From NCBI GenBank assembly GCA_002392765.1, contig DGHT01000036.1, positions 1 through 64,000 on the forward strand: DNA of 64,000 nucleotides. The letters are read 5' to 3'. Both the position numbers and the translations under genes were made by a program. Below the pieces are notes generated by a model, which made no database searches, had not been told where the DNA came from, and saw nothing but the letters and a program-made list of their open reading frames with translations. Numbering within the stretch: the first letter of the stretch is position 1; each line of letters starts with the position of its first letter. Shown piece after piece: positions 8,485 through 17,608 of the stretch. The stretch is from Verrucomicrobia bacterium UBA3841. Lineage in GTDB: Bacteria; Verrucomicrobiota; Kiritimatiellia; RFP12; UBA1067.

Positions 8485-9096
8485 ATGACCGACAAACAGG
8501 CGATGGACGCGTTCAGGGACACCGGAGCGCTTCTCGAAGGGCATTTCGAGCTTAGAAGCAAGCTTCACTCGAACAGGTATTTCCAGTGCGCCAACGTGCT
8601 GATGTATCCGCGCGTGGCTGAGAAGCTCTGCCGCGAGGCGGTGTCCAGGGCCGTCAAGAGCGGCAAGCTCGGCAAGCGGATAGACGGCGTGATTTCGCCG
8701 GCCGTGGGCGGAATACTCGTAGGACACGAAGTCGCGCGGTCGCTCGGCGTCAAGTGCATATTCGCCGAGAAAGTCCAGGGAGAGGGGGTCGACGCCACCG
8801 GCAAGCCGAACACGGTGCTTGCGATGCGCAGGTTCTCGATCAAGAAAGGGGAGCGGTATGTCGTCGCCGAGGATGTCGTCACGAAAGGCGGCAGAGTGCA
8901 GGAGACGATCGATCTCGTCAAGGCGGCCGGCGGCAGGGTCGCGGGCGTGATTCTGCTTGTCGACCGTTCCGGCGGAAAGGTCAAGTTCGGGCGCATCCCC
9001 ATGTTTGCGCTAGTCAAGATGACTCCCGAGACGTGGACCAAAGAGGAATGCCCCATGTGCAAGGCGGGTTCAAAGCCGGTCCATCCCGGTTCGTGA
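8485..9096 (+). CDS. pyrE: Orotate phosphoribosyltransferase
   Basis: OPRT (203 residues) joins orotate to PRPP, giving OMP in pyrimidine synthesis. The PRPP-binding motif is clear (YVVAEDVVTKGGRVQETI), and the upstream substrate loop includes ISPAVGGILVGHEVAR and EKVQGEGVD. The C-terminal ECPMCKAGSKPVHPGS tail, with two cysteines, is seen in a subset of bacterial OPRTs. A Shine-Dalgarno sequence (GAAAGGGG) stands before ATG 8485. No other pyr gene is nearby. Confidence 0.93.
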   Translation: MTDKQAMDAFRDTGALLEGHFELRSKLHSNRYFQCANVLMYPRVAEKLCREAVSRAVKSGKLGKRIDGVISPAVGGILVGHEVARSLGVKCIFAEKVQGEGVDATGKPNTVLAMRRFSIKKGERYVVAEDVVTKGGRVQETIDLVKAAGGRVAGVILLVDRSGGKVKFGRIPMFALVKMTPETWTKEECPMCKAGSKPVHPGS

Positions 9097-9157
9097 ACCT
9101 TTTCCGCGTCCTCTCCGTTTAAACGGGTACGGAACAAACCGGGAAAGGATATTGTCC

Positions 9158-10231
9158 ATGATGATAAAAGGCGTCGAAAGGGCGTTCACTCTCATAGAGC
9201 TCATTCTCGTGGTCGCTGTCATAGCGATCATATCGGTGATTGCCGTCGGAAAATTCTCCGATCTGAAGCGCGATTCGTCGCGCAAGGTGAACGTCGCCAA
9301 CATCAAGAACATCGCCAGAACGATCAACACCGAGCTGGCCGCCAGGGACGGCGAGATCGTGCGGGGAATGTTCGCCTACGCGGAAAGTCTGATAGACAGC
9401 GCCCCGGGCGGCGGCGACGTCACCGGGCCCGCCGGCGCGTACAACGTCCGCGATTCCTGGTACGACGGTTCCGGCGGGGTCGTCCCCGGCATCTACTGCG
9501 GGATAAAGACGACGGGCGCCGTCGTCAACGCCGGAGGCGTGGGCACGGGGGAGGTGGCCGCGATCTCCGAAGCGCACGAAAGCAATGTCGGCCTGGAGCC
9601 GCTGGCCGTTGCGACCGTGTCGAGAGGAAAGACGTCGCCCGCGAAACTCTGCATGTATTACCTGACGGATTCGGATGTGACGGCGCTCAAGGATGCGGGC
9701 GTGAGCATCGTGTCGCGCCACAACTATTCGAACCAGCAGGCGTCGAACCTCAACTGGGATTCCAGCAAGTACCGCACCGAGATGGGATTGCACTCGACCG
9801 GAGGCGGACCGGGAATGAGGGCTGATCTTTCGGCGTGCTATCCCGTCGTGCTTACGAACGGATCCGCCGTCGCGGTCCTGAACCCCGCGTCGTGCGAATC
9901 GATCTACCGCGATCTGGGGCTCGACTACGCATCGACCTACAACGTTTCCGGTCTCGATCCGAAAGACCCTTCCACGTACTACTCAAAGGGGATATGCTGC
10001 AAGCTTTACGTCTTCGGCCTCGGACGCGATTGCGCGGCTTCGACGAAGTTTTTCGAAAGCCATCCGCGCTGTCCCGTGCTCGACAAAACGCATTACCGCA
10101 ACTATCTGCTGGTGTTCAAGCAGAACACGGGACTGGGCAACACCGGCAGCGCCGTGACTTTCGCCGGGGTGATCGATCCGTCCGGCAACACGGCGAAGCA
10201 GGCGCAGTATTCGGCGGACTGGTCGTCGTGA
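9158..10231 (+). CDS. Type IV pilin-like / type II secretion pseudopilin-like protein
   Basis: ATG at 9158 is chosen because GGAAAGGA lies 8 bases upstream; a TTG at 9152 is less likely. The product has 357 residues. After a short positively charged leader, the segment AFTLIELILVVAVIAIISVI is a classic prepilin N-terminus (cleavage before F, Glu at +5, about 20 hydrophobic residues). The rest is a large extracellular Gly/Ser/Asp-rich domain with several cysteines, much longer than a major pilin. Lentisphaerota/Kiritimatiellota genomes encode many such solitary FTLIEL proteins whose role is unknown. No other pilus gene is adjacent, and birA overlaps its stop codon by one base. Confidence 0.8.
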   Translation: MMIKGVERAFTLIELILVVAVIAIISVIAVGKFSDLKRDSSRKVNVANIKNIARTINTELAARDGEIVRGMFAYAESLIDSAPGGGDVTGPAGAYNVRDSWYDGSGGVVPGIYCGIKTTGAVVNAGGVGTGEVAAISEAHESNVGLEPLAVATVSRGKTSPAKLCMYYLTDSDVTALKDAGVSIVSRHNYSNQQASNLNWDSSKYRTEMGLHSTGGGPGMRADLSACYPVVLTNGSAVAVLNPASCESIYRDLGLDYASTYNVSGLDPKDPSTYYSKGICCKLYVFGLGRDCAASTKFFESHPRCPVLDKTHYRNYLLVFKQNTGLGNTGSAVTFAGVIDPSGNTAKQAQYSADWSS

Positions 10232-10947
10232 TGGATGCCTGCCGTTCCAGCTGGCGGATTGTCCATGTAGACGAGACCGAGTCCACAAACACCCTTGCGA
10301 GATCGGGCTCCCCCGGCGACGTTTTCACCGCCGGATTCCAGACTGCCGGGCGCGGCAGGCTGGATCATGTCTGGGTGTCGGGCAGGGGGATGAATCTCAC
10401 GATGAGCGCCGTTCTTGACGCGTCAGGCGCCGAAGCGCAGGAAGTCGCGACTCTTCCCCTTGCAGTAGGCCTCGCCGTTGCGGAAGCGCTCCGCCCCGCT
10501 GCCGGACCCCTCTCGCTCAAATGGCCGAACGACGTGCTTGCCGGCGGACGGAAGATCGCCGGCATTCTTTGCGAGCGCCGCGGCGATAGCATCATCGCCG
10601 GAATAGGCGTTAACGTGAAGGAAACGCGCTTCCCGCCCGAAATCGCGGCGCGGGCGACTTCTCTCGCGCTTCTTGGATGCGATGCGAGCGTGGAATCCGT
10701 GCGCGATGCGGTTCTGTCCGCGCTCGGACGCGTCGCAGCAGAATGGCGGGCGGGCGGTTTCGCCGCGATATACCCGCGCATCGCGGCAATCGACTTTCTC
10801 AAAGGCCGGATCGTTTCCGTCAGACAGGGTGATCGCGGAGAGGCGGAGGTGTCGGGCGTCTGCGGCGGGATCGGGCGGAACGGCGCTTTGATCGTCGAAG
10901 GGGAGCCGGTATGGTCCGGCGAGGCTCACGTCGAACTTGGTTTTTGA
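10231..10947 (+). CDS. birA: Biotin-[acetyl-CoA-carboxylase] ligase, monofunctional
   Basis: This enzyme makes biotinyl-AMP and transfers biotin to a carboxyl-carrier lysine. The 238 residues carry the ligase signatures DETESTNT, QTAGRGRLDHVW, LKWPNDVL and GRKIAGIL, plus GIGVNV, and end with the small BPL C-terminal domain. The DNA-binding winged helix of bifunctional BirA is absent, so this is a ligase only, not the bio-operon repressor. The ATG shares its A with the stop codon of the preceding pilin-like gene. A non-coding stretch of about 209 bases with a new promoter follows. Confidence 0.9.
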   Translation: MDACRSSWRIVHVDETESTNTLARSGSPGDVFTAGFQTAGRGRLDHVWVSGRGMNLTMSAVLDASGAEAQEVATLPLAVGLAVAEALRPAAGPLSLKWPNDVLAGGRKIAGILCERRGDSIIAGIGVNVKETRFPPEIAARATSLALLGCDASVESVRDAVLSALGRVAAEWRAGGFAAIYPRIAAIDFLKGRIVSVRQGDRGEAEVSGVCGGIGRNGALIVEGEPVWSGEAHVELGF

Positions 10948-11118
10948 GTATTGTGTCAACCTCCGCAACTTTGCTTGAAGCAATCGGCGCCGATCCCGGA
11001 TCGCCCCGCTGGACGGGTCGGCAAAGGAATTCGCAGATGTTTCGCAAAAAGATATTTCGCAGGACGGCGATGACAGCGACTGGCGGATTGCGGCGGCAGT
11101 GCGGATTGTTCCATTGTT

Positions 11119-11148
11119 TTGGACATAAACGCATTTCTTTGATATAAT
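11119..11148 (+). promoter_or_regulatory. Promoter of nnrD
   Basis: TTGGAC at 11119-11124, an 18-base spacer, then TATAAT at 11143-11148 within TTTGATATAAT. The nnrD ATG begins only 8 bases after the -10 box and no Shine-Dalgarno is present, so a leaderless transcript is predicted. Confidence 0.7.
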
Positions 11149-11156
11149 ATCAAAGT

Positions 11157-11993
11157 ATGATTCCACCAATAGAACTCAAGGATGCTTTTCCGGCAAGGCC
11201 CGCGGACGCGAACAAGAGGTCCGTCGGGACGGTCACGATCGTGGGCGGGAGCGCTCGTTTTCCGCACGCGCCCGTCATAGCCGCGATGGGCGCGAGAGCG
11301 GCGGGGGCCGGTCTCGTGCAGCTTGTCGTGCCGGACGAGTCGCGCTTCGCCGCCGGCGCGCACGTGCCGGAAGCGGTGTTCACGAAGCTCGACGCGACAT
11401 GCATGCCGCCTAAGGCGGACGTCACAGTCATAGGCATGGGTCTCGGCACGGGGGTGGGCACGCAGCTGCTTCTTTCGCGCCTCCTTTCCGGAAGCCCCGG
11501 CAGGTTCGTTCTCGACGCGGACGCGCTGACGATTCTCGCGCAGTGGTACGGCGAGAAGGGCGCGTATTCCCCGGCGGAGGGGCAGAGCCTCGTTCTGACT
11601 CCGCACGAGGGCGAGGCGGCCAGACTCCTCGGATGCGATGCCGCGAAAGTCTCCGCGTCCAGGCTTGAATCCGCAAGGGAAATTTCATCCAGATACGGCG
11701 CGACTGTCGTCTTGAAGGGGCCGTCCACCATCGTAGTCCAGTCGGCATCCGGCGAGCCGTACGTCAACGCGACCGGCAACCCGTCGATGGCGCTCGGAGG
11801 AATGGGCGACATGCTCGCGGGAGTGATAGGCGCAAGATGGGCGTATCTCAAATGCGGGCCGAGTCTGGCGGCCGCGTCCTCGGTGTGGCTGCACGGTCTC
11901 GCGGCCGACAGCGTCGCGGAAAAACTTCAAGACCCCTCTCTCGCGAACATCGCGTCCGCGCTAGGCTCGCTGAGAGTCGTTCTGGACAGATGA
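11157..11993 (+). CDS. nnrD: ADP-dependent NAD(P)H-hydrate dehydratase
   Basis: This is a YjeF C-terminal/ribokinase-fold repair enzyme that converts damaged NAD(P)H hydrate back to NAD(P)H using ADP. The 278 residues show GTVTIVGGSARFPHAPVIAA, DADALTIL, LTPHEGEAARLLG and the nucleotide-binding GNPSMALGGMGDMLAGVIG; most relatives have GGTGD here. The epimerase half (NnrE) is not fused to it. The start ATG at 11157 lies only 8 bases after a strong -10 box. Confidence 0.88.
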   Translation: MIPPIELKDAFPARPADANKRSVGTVTIVGGSARFPHAPVIAAMGARAAGAGLVQLVVPDESRFAAGAHVPEAVFTKLDATCMPPKADVTVIGMGLGTGVGTQLLLSRLLSGSPGRFVLDADALTILAQWYGEKGAYSPAEGQSLVLTPHEGEAARLLGCDAAKVSASRLESAREISSRYGATVVLKGPSTIVVQSASGEPYVNATGNPSMALGGMGDMLAGVIGARWAYLKCGPSLAAASSVWLHGLAADSVAEKLQDPSLANIASALGSLRVVLDR

Positions 11994-12015
11994 CTTAAAG
12001 AAAGGATCCACTGGA

Positions 12016-13119
12016 ATGGTCAATTACAAAGGACTTGTGAAAAGCCTGGAGAATTCCGGCGAGCCGCTCGGTCTTCTGACCATGCAGGCGACCGGAACCA
12101 CGGACCGCATCATGAAAGCGTTTCCAGGGCGTCTGAAGGCTCTTTTTTCCGCAGAGCACGGTTTTTTCGGATCGGCGTCCCCCGGCGAGAAAACGGTCAG
12201 CGCGTGGCATCCCTGGTGGAACCTTCCGATCCATTCACTCTACGGAGAACATCGCAAGCCGTCGAAGGAGATGCTTGAGGGGATAGGGCGGATGGTTGTG
12301 GACCTGACCGACATCGGCGTCAGGTGCTACCCTTATCTAGCCACCCTCAAGAACGTCCTCGAAGCATGCGCGCAGCACCATTTGCCCGTCACGGTCCTCG
12401 ACCGTCAGGTGCCGATGGGCAATATTCTCGACGGCCCGATGCGCAAACCGGCGTACGCCAGCTTCGTCGCTCCGGTGAACGTTCCTTTCTGCCACGGCAT
12501 GACGCCGGGCGAATGCGCGGTCTGGATCAAAAACGCCGAGAGCCTCGATATCGAACTCGACGTCGTAAAACTCGACGGATGGCACCATCTGATGCACGAG
12601 CCTTGGCCCAATTTCGTTCCGCCGAGCCCCTCGATCAGGAACTGGGACAGCGCCGTCGCGTACCCCATGACCGTTTTCACGGAAGCGTATCCGGCGATCG
12701 ACTGCGACCGCGACGGGCCGCTCGCGTTCCGCGTCATCGGGGCGCCGTGGATGGATTCGCGCAAACTCATGAAGGCGCTTTCAAGCGGACTCGACACGTG
12801 CGGAGTTTCGATGTCCCCCTACCGCTATTCGCCAAAGGGCGGGCCGTACGCCGGCTTCAACCTGAACGGCATACTGTTTTGGGTGTCGCGTCCGGTGGGG
12901 TACTATCCCGTGACGGCGAGCGTACTGATTTTCGCCGCGCTTCTCCAGCTTCACGGGCAGAGGGTGACGGTCGGCGCGAGGCCCGATTGGCTTGACAAAC
13001 TGTACGGCTCGTCGGAAGTCCGCGACACGATAAGATCCGGCGAACTCGATACCCTCTTCCAGAACTGGATAGAAGGGCAGGATGAATATCTCAAGACGAA
13101 AATCGATCTTTATGCGTGA
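12016..13119 (+). CDS. DUF1343 / NamZ-type exo-beta-N-acetylmuramidase
   Basis: The 367-residue protein matches the DUF1343 family, whose characterised member NamZ releases terminal MurNAc from peptidoglycan fragments (GH171). Family hallmarks are GLLTMQATGTT, LFSAEHGFFG, HSLYGEHRKPSKEML, DIGVRCYPYLATL, VLDRQVPMG, CHGMTPGECA, a GWHH segment and PPSPSIRNWD. No signal peptide is visible, so it would act in the cytoplasm on recycled muropeptides, unlike secreted relatives. A Shine-Dalgarno AAAGGATCC precedes ATG 12016. The next gene starts 1 base after its stop. Confidence 0.82.
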   Translation: MVNYKGLVKSLENSGEPLGLLTMQATGTTDRIMKAFPGRLKALFSAEHGFFGSASPGEKTVSAWHPWWNLPIHSLYGEHRKPSKEMLEGIGRMVVDLTDIGVRCYPYLATLKNVLEACAQHHLPVTVLDRQVPMGNILDGPMRKPAYASFVAPVNVPFCHGMTPGECAVWIKNAESLDIELDVVKLDGWHHLMHEPWPNFVPPSPSIRNWDSAVAYPMTVFTEAYPAIDCDRDGPLAFRVIGAPWMDSRKLMKALSSGLDTCGVSMSPYRYSPKGGPYAGFNLNGILFWVSRPVGYYPVTASVLIFAALLQLHGQRVTVGARPDWLDKLYGSSEVRDTIRSGELDTLFQNWIEGQDEYLKTKIDLYA

Positions 13120-13120
13120 C

Positions 13121-13930
13121 ATGAACAACAAACTCCTTGTCGCGGCGCTCGTTCTGCTCGCCGCCGCCGCGTGCGAGGCCAAAAGGGATTTCAGCCTCTA
13201 CCAGCCGATAATAGACAGGGCGCCGTTCGGTCCGCCGCCGGACGATCCGACGGTCGACCCCGGCACGATCTCCGCAAAGGACGAAAAGGCCGCCGCGGCG
13301 GCCGGCGAGGAGATGGCGAAGCAGCAGCAGGAACTCATGAAATCCGTGACCGTCTGCGCCATAAACCTCGATCCCGACGGCACGGTGATGGTAGGGTTCG
13401 TCGACAACTCCAACTCGAAGTCGCCTCGCACGTATTACGTAAGGGACGGCGAAACGAGGGATGGATGGGCGGTTTCCGGGGCGGATCCCGTGGAGAAGAA
13501 GGTGACGCTGGAAAAGGATTCGGTGAAGATCGAATGCGTCCTCGGCAAGGCTTCCGGATCCTCCGGTCCGGCAGGAGCCGCGGCGCAGCCGGCGGCGTCA
13601 GCCGGTTCCGTAAGGAGCGGAACGTTCCAGGGGAGGAGTTCGCTTCTGTCGGGCAGACCGATGAAAAGCCGCAGGCAGATGCGCGAAGAGCAGGAGATGG
13701 CGGACCTCCAGGCGCGCCAGAAGGCCGCCGAGGAGGCCAAGAACGCGCGCGAAGAGGCTGCGCGCGAACGTGAAGCGGCGAGAGCCGCCCTTGAAGAGGA
13801 GCGCGAGGCGACGAGGCAGAGTCTGATCAGCATTCAGGAAGAGTTGAAGCGCCAACGCGAAGAGCGCCGCCAGCGCGATGCGGAGGAAAAAGAGAGCGAA
13901 GACGGAGACGAGGACGATGAAAACGACTAA
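13121..13930 (+). CDS. Exported protein with C-terminal coiled coil
   Basis: ATG at 13121 immediately follows the NamZ-like stop and begins a good signal peptide (NNKLLVAALVLLAAAACEAK). The AAAC could be a weak lipobox. Earlier in-frame ATGs at 13082 and 13112 are less likely. The mature part has a Pro-rich start, a small folded region (about 70-140), an Ala/Ser/Gly linker, and a long Arg/Glu-rich coiled coil (about 180-255) ending in an acidic tail. No family recognised. Its C-terminus overlaps the acyltransferase gene by 14 bases. A structural envelope role is plausible but unproven. Confidence 0.65.
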   Translation: MNNKLLVAALVLLAAAACEAKRDFSLYQPIIDRAPFGPPPDDPTVDPGTISAKDEKAAAAAGEEMAKQQQELMKSVTVCAINLDPDGTVMVGFVDNSNSKSPRTYYVRDGETRDGWAVSGADPVEKKVTLEKDSVKIECVLGKASGSSGPAGAAAQPAASAGSVRSGTFQGRSSLLSGRPMKSRRQMREEQEMADLQARQKAAEEAKNAREEAAREREAARAALEEEREATRQSLISIQEELKRQREERRQRDAEEKESEDGDEDDEND

Positions 13931-14756
13931 AATCGAGGATTTCAGGGCGTCTCTCGCAGCCACGGGGTCCTACGAGACCGATCCGGCCTGCCTTGCACCG
14001 AAGCGCGCGAAACCGGGCGCACTGACTACGCTTCGCTTTTCGCTCGGCGTTTCCAAAGTGTTTCCGTGCTGCGCGGTCATGCAGCCTGCCGGCATGCTTA
14101 CGATAGACGAATGGGCGAGGCTGTGTTTCTCGTCGGTGACCGTCGCAGAAGGGCTCGGCATGAAGGTGTCGGTCCGCGGATTCGGGAACATGAAAGCGAG
14201 AAAAGGCCCGGCGGTCGTTCTCTGCAACCACATGTCCACGATGGAGACGATAATGCTGCCGCCGATCCTGCTTTGCTACGGGCCTTTGAGCTACGTGGCG
14301 AAAGCGTCTCTCGCGCATCTGCCGTTCCTCGAAAAGGCCGCGGCGCGCACCGGCATGGTTCCGATCGGACGCAAATCGCCGCGCGAAGATCTGATGAACA
14401 TGTTCAAAATCGGCGTCGAGCGCATTTCCGGAGGATCGAACTTCCTCATCTTCCCGCAGGGGACGCGCCAGAAGGTGTTCAGCAGGAAGGTGTTCTCTTC
14501 GATCGGCGCGAAGCTCGCGGAGAAGGCGGGATGCGAGATAGTGCCGATGGTCGTGGACACGCGCTGCCAGCCTACGCGCGAGAAGGGAATGCTCAAAAGG
14601 TTTTTCAAGGATTTCGGACCCGTGGACACGTCGTACGACATAAAATGCGAATGCGGACCCGCAGTCCCGGCGGGGAAATCCAAGGAAATGCACGAGCGCA
14701 CGTTCGACTGGATGGCGTCGAAACTCGAAGAATGGGGTCTTCCGGTGGAGCGGTGA
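13917..14756 (+). CDS. PlsC-type lysophospholipid acyltransferase, HX4E/FPQGTR variant
   Basis: The 279 residues belong to the 1-acylglycerol-phosphate acyltransferase fold. Block I reads NHMSTMET, so the catalytic HX4D is HX4E here. Block II is GMVPIGRK. Block III is FPQGTR instead of FPEGTR. I recall the same pair of changes in some relatives, so this looks like a subfamily rather than a dead enzyme. The expected reaction is acyl transfer to a lysophospholipid at the inner membrane, although no obvious membrane helix is seen. ATG 13917 overlaps the previous gene by 14 bases, and the stop overlaps the next ATG (TGATG). Confidence 0.8.
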   Translation: MKTTKIEDFRASLAATGSYETDPACLAPKRAKPGALTTLRFSLGVSKVFPCCAVMQPAGMLTIDEWARLCFSSVTVAEGLGMKVSVRGFGNMKARKGPAVVLCNHMSTMETIMLPPILLCYGPLSYVAKASLAHLPFLEKAAARTGMVPIGRKSPREDLMNMFKIGVERISGGSNFLIFPQGTRQKVFSRKVFSSIGAKLAEKAGCEIVPMVVDTRCQPTREKGMLKRFFKDFGPVDTSYDIKCECGPAVPAGKSKEMHERTFDWMASKLEEWGLPVER

Positions 14757-15601
14757 TGAAGCTTCTGTTTCTAGGAACCGGGACGTCTACAGGCGTACCC
14801 CAGATCGGTTGCGGATGCCGCGTCTGCACGTCCCGCGACCCGCGCGACAGGCGCCGCAGGTGCGGAGCGTACGTTTCCACGCAGACGTCGGCGATTCTCG
14901 TGGACACGCCGCCGGAATTGAGGCTTTCGCTCGTCGAGCGCGGCATCGCCAAAGTCGACGCCGTCGTCCTGACCCATGCGCACATGGACCATGTGGCATC
15001 GTTCGACGACATCCGCCGTTTCAACACGATCAACGGCAAGAGGGTCGAATGCGATCCATCGTCGCCCGGCGCCAACGGCAGGACGTGGCGCATCGAAGGC
15101 AGGCCGATCGAATGCTACGCCATGCCCGAAACGATTTCGCAGATGCACGCGATATTCCCGTACATCTCCGACAAGGCCGGCGAAAACGGACTTTTCCGTC
15201 CGCAGATACTCTTCAAAGACAACACGAAGCCTTTTTCAGCGGGCGATATCGAGGTTTCCTCGTTCCCGGTTGAACATGGCTTTCCGTGCTGCGGATATGT
15301 TTTCAGAGAAAAGGGCGCGGACATTTCCCGCGCAGTCGCGTATGCGAGCGACTGCCATTCCATGCCCGAGGAGTCCGTCGAGGCGATCCGCGGCGTCGGC
15401 GTTCTCGTGATCGACTGCCTAAGGGAAAGGATCCACCCGACGCACATGAACCTCGAACGCGCGCTGGAGTGCATCGCCCGCGTCGGGCCGTCCAGGGCGT
15501 ATCTGACGCACATGTGCCACGATCTCACGCACGAAGACTGGCTCGCGAGGCTGCCGGCCGGAGTCGAACCCGCATACGACGGATTGGAGGTTACGGTATG
15601 A
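14756..15601 (+). CDS. PhnP-like metallo-beta-lactamase-fold hydrolase
   Basis: The 281 residues open with FLGTGTSTGVPQIGCGCRVC, the typical start of PhnP/phosphoribosyl-cyclic-phosphodiesterase relatives with their extra cysteine zinc site. The metal motif THAHMDHV and later His residues (VEHGF, YASDCHSM, THMCHD) complete the fold. A phosphodiester substrate is likely, but without a phn operon the exact one is unknown; housekeeping copies are common in this group. ATG 14756 overlaps the acyltransferase stop, and the end overlaps the next gene (ATGA). Confidence 0.82.
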   Translation: MKLLFLGTGTSTGVPQIGCGCRVCTSRDPRDRRRRCGAYVSTQTSAILVDTPPELRLSLVERGIAKVDAVVLTHAHMDHVASFDDIRRFNTINGKRVECDPSSPGANGRTWRIEGRPIECYAMPETISQMHAIFPYISDKAGENGLFRPQILFKDNTKPFSAGDIEVSSFPVEHGFPCCGYVFREKGADISRAVAYASDCHSMPEESVEAIRGVGVLVIDCLRERIHPTHMNLERALECIARVGPSRAYLTHMCHDLTHEDWLARLPAGVEPAYDGLEVTV

Positions 15602-16446
15602 GAAGCAAGATGTTCTACGCCATGTTCGCCATGCTGGTTTCGGCGGCGCATGCGCGCACTGGAAATTTTTCCGAAATTTCGGTCGATCTGAAACTCGACG
15701 AAATCACGTACGTCGTCGGCGAAAGGATAAGGGGCGTCGTGGATATCAAGAGCGTCACGACGGACGTCGTCAGCGCCGGATACGCGGATTCGCCCGACCG
15801 GTTCTTCATCGAGGTTTACAGGGCGGCGTCGCACGAACAGCTGCAGCGCCTCGGCCAGAAGAAATTCACGGCGCCGTTCCTTATCAAGGCGAACGAGGGG
15901 CAGAAGCTCGAAACATACCTCGGCGACCACTACCATCTTCTTTCCGAAGGGCGCTACCTCGCCCGTCCCGTTCTCGTGCACGGCGGCTACCGCTACGAGG
16001 GACAGTACAGGGCGTTCGATGTCATCGGCGGCATGGATGTGGCGAAAGCGGTCCAGATGTTCTCCACGAGGAAAAACCTCCGCCGCACGTTCACGCTTGT
16101 GCGCTGGTCCCGCAACGGATACGAGCATCTTTTCCTGCGCGCGGAAGATTCGTACGACGACGGGGCGAATTCTTCGGTCCGCCGCACCACGGATATAGGG
16201 CCGTTCATGAAATCCACGCAGCCCACTATTTCGATAATGCCCGGAGGCGAGGTCGTGGTGATCCACCGCAACGGGGCGGATTCCTTCGTGCGCAGCGAAT
16301 TCTGGTCGCTGCCGGACGAACTCGACTTCCGCTCGCGGACGTCCATTCTCGACCCCGAGACGGCGGGCCAGCAGAGGGTCAGGCAGATTTACGAAGAGGC
16401 GGGCGGGGTCCAGCCCGTCGACAAACCATGGTGGAAGTTCTGGTGA
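15598..16446 (+). CDS. Exported protein of unknown function
   Basis: The start ATG at 15598 overlaps the previous TGA. The 282 residues begin with a short signal peptide (MFYAMFAMLVSAAHA), and the mature part looks all-beta. Motifs such as LDEITYVVGERIRGVVDI and an alternating hydrophobic pattern suggest an immunoglobulin-like region near the N-terminus. It ends with aromatic-rich KPWWKFW. I do not recognise the family. Tight linkage to tsaD suggests only co-transcription. Confidence 0.6.
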   Translation: MRSKMFYAMFAMLVSAAHARTGNFSEISVDLKLDEITYVVGERIRGVVDIKSVTTDVVSAGYADSPDRFFIEVYRAASHEQLQRLGQKKFTAPFLIKANEGQKLETYLGDHYHLLSEGRYLARPVLVHGGYRYEGQYRAFDVIGGMDVAKAVQMFSTRKNLRRTFTLVRWSRNGYEHLFLRAEDSYDDGANSSVRRTTDIGPFMKSTQPTISIMPGGEVVVIHRNGADSFVRSEFWSLPDELDFRSRTSILDPETAGQQRVRQIYEEAGGVQPVDKPWWKFW

Positions 16447-16450
16447 CGGC

Positions 16451-17608
16451 GTGAACATATTCGGAATAGAGACTAGCTGCGACGAGACGGCGTGCGCTGT
16501 CGTGAAGGACGGGCGCACGGTGCTGTCAAACGTCGTGTACACGCAGATACCGCTGCACATCCCGTACGGAGGGGTCGTTCCGGAGATCGCGTCCAGGGCG
16601 CACGTCGAAAAAATCCCCGAGGTCCTTTCCGCGGCGATGTCGGCGTTCCGCGCGGCGGAACCATCCGGCGCGATAGACGCCGTCGCCGTGACGTACGGCC
16701 CCGGGCTTTCGCCCGCGCTGATCGTCGGGCTCAACGCGGCGAAGGGGCTCGCGGCGGCTCTGCGCGTTCCGCTTTTCGCGATAAACCACATAGAGGCGCA
16801 TCTGCATACGCCGTTTCTGCGCGACGCCGGCGATCCGCCGGACGATTGCGCGCTCGAGGATTGCTTCCCTGCGCTGGGGCTGGCCGTGTCCGGCGGACAC
16901 ACCAACTGGTTCGATCTCGAAGACGTGGGAAGCTACGCCACGATCGGGCAGACGCTCGACGATGCGGCGGGCGAGGCGTTCGACAAGGCGGCGAAACTGC
17001 TCGGACTCGGATATCCCGGCGGACCGGTCCTGGACAAAATCGCGAAGGCGTACGTTCCGGACGCGCCTTTCGTCCCGTTCCCAAAAGGGCGTCCGAGGGA
17101 AGGGGTCGCGTCGCTGGCCGGACTTCCTGCGGAACTTTGCGTCTCGTTTTCCGGACTCAAAACCGCGCTTTTGAGATATGTCGAAGCCAACCCTTCCGTC
17201 AAGTATTCCGACGACGGCGCCGACGGCGTCGAATATGCGCCCGGACGCAGGGTTTCCCGCAGAATGGCGCATGTCGTCGCGTCCTACCAGGAGGCTGTGG
17301 TGGGGGCGATCGTCGACAGGACGCGCACGGCCCTCTCGCGCCGCCCCTACAGATCGCTGATCGTCGGCGGCGGCGTTTCGCTCAACTCGCGCCTGAGATC
17401 GGTTTTGAAGGACGCGGCGGACGGCGCGGGTGTGCGTCTTCTGCTGGCGAAGCCGAAATACTGCGGCGACAACGCCGCGATGATAGCGGCGCTTGCCTAT
17501 TTCAAGCGCGATTTTGAAGGCGGCGCGGCGATGTCGCTCGACGTTTCGCCTTCGCTCGAAATACCGTCCGCCGCGCAAGGCGGCGGCGACAACGGAGGAA
17601 ATTGCTGA
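16451..17608 (+). CDS. tsaD: tRNA N6-adenosine threonylcarbamoyltransferase
   Basis: TsaD transfers the threonylcarbamoyl group to A37 of ANN-decoding tRNAs, working with TsaB, TsaC and TsaE. The 385 residues include the GIETSCDETACAVV start, INHIEAHLH with the metal-binding HxxxH, GLAVSGGHTNW, the GYPGGPVLDKIA segment and the late NAAMIAALAY. It is somewhat longer than the usual ~340 residues because of loops near 115-135 and 250-275. The GTG start at 16451 follows the previous gene by 4 bases, and rlmB begins immediately after its stop. Confidence 0.93.
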   Translation: MNIFGIETSCDETACAVVKDGRTVLSNVVYTQIPLHIPYGGVVPEIASRAHVEKIPEVLSAAMSAFRAAEPSGAIDAVAVTYGPGLSPALIVGLNAAKGLAAALRVPLFAINHIEAHLHTPFLRDAGDPPDDCALEDCFPALGLAVSGGHTNWFDLEDVGSYATIGQTLDDAAGEAFDKAAKLLGLGYPGGPVLDKIAKAYVPDAPFVPFPKGRPREGVASLAGLPAELCVSFSGLKTALLRYVEANPSVKYSDDGADGVEYAPGRRVSRRMAHVVASYQEAVVGAIVDRTRTALSRRPYRSLIVGGGVSLNSRLRSVLKDAADGAGVRLLLAKPKYCGDNAAMIAALAYFKRDFEGGAAMSLDVSPSLEIPSAAQGGGDNGGNC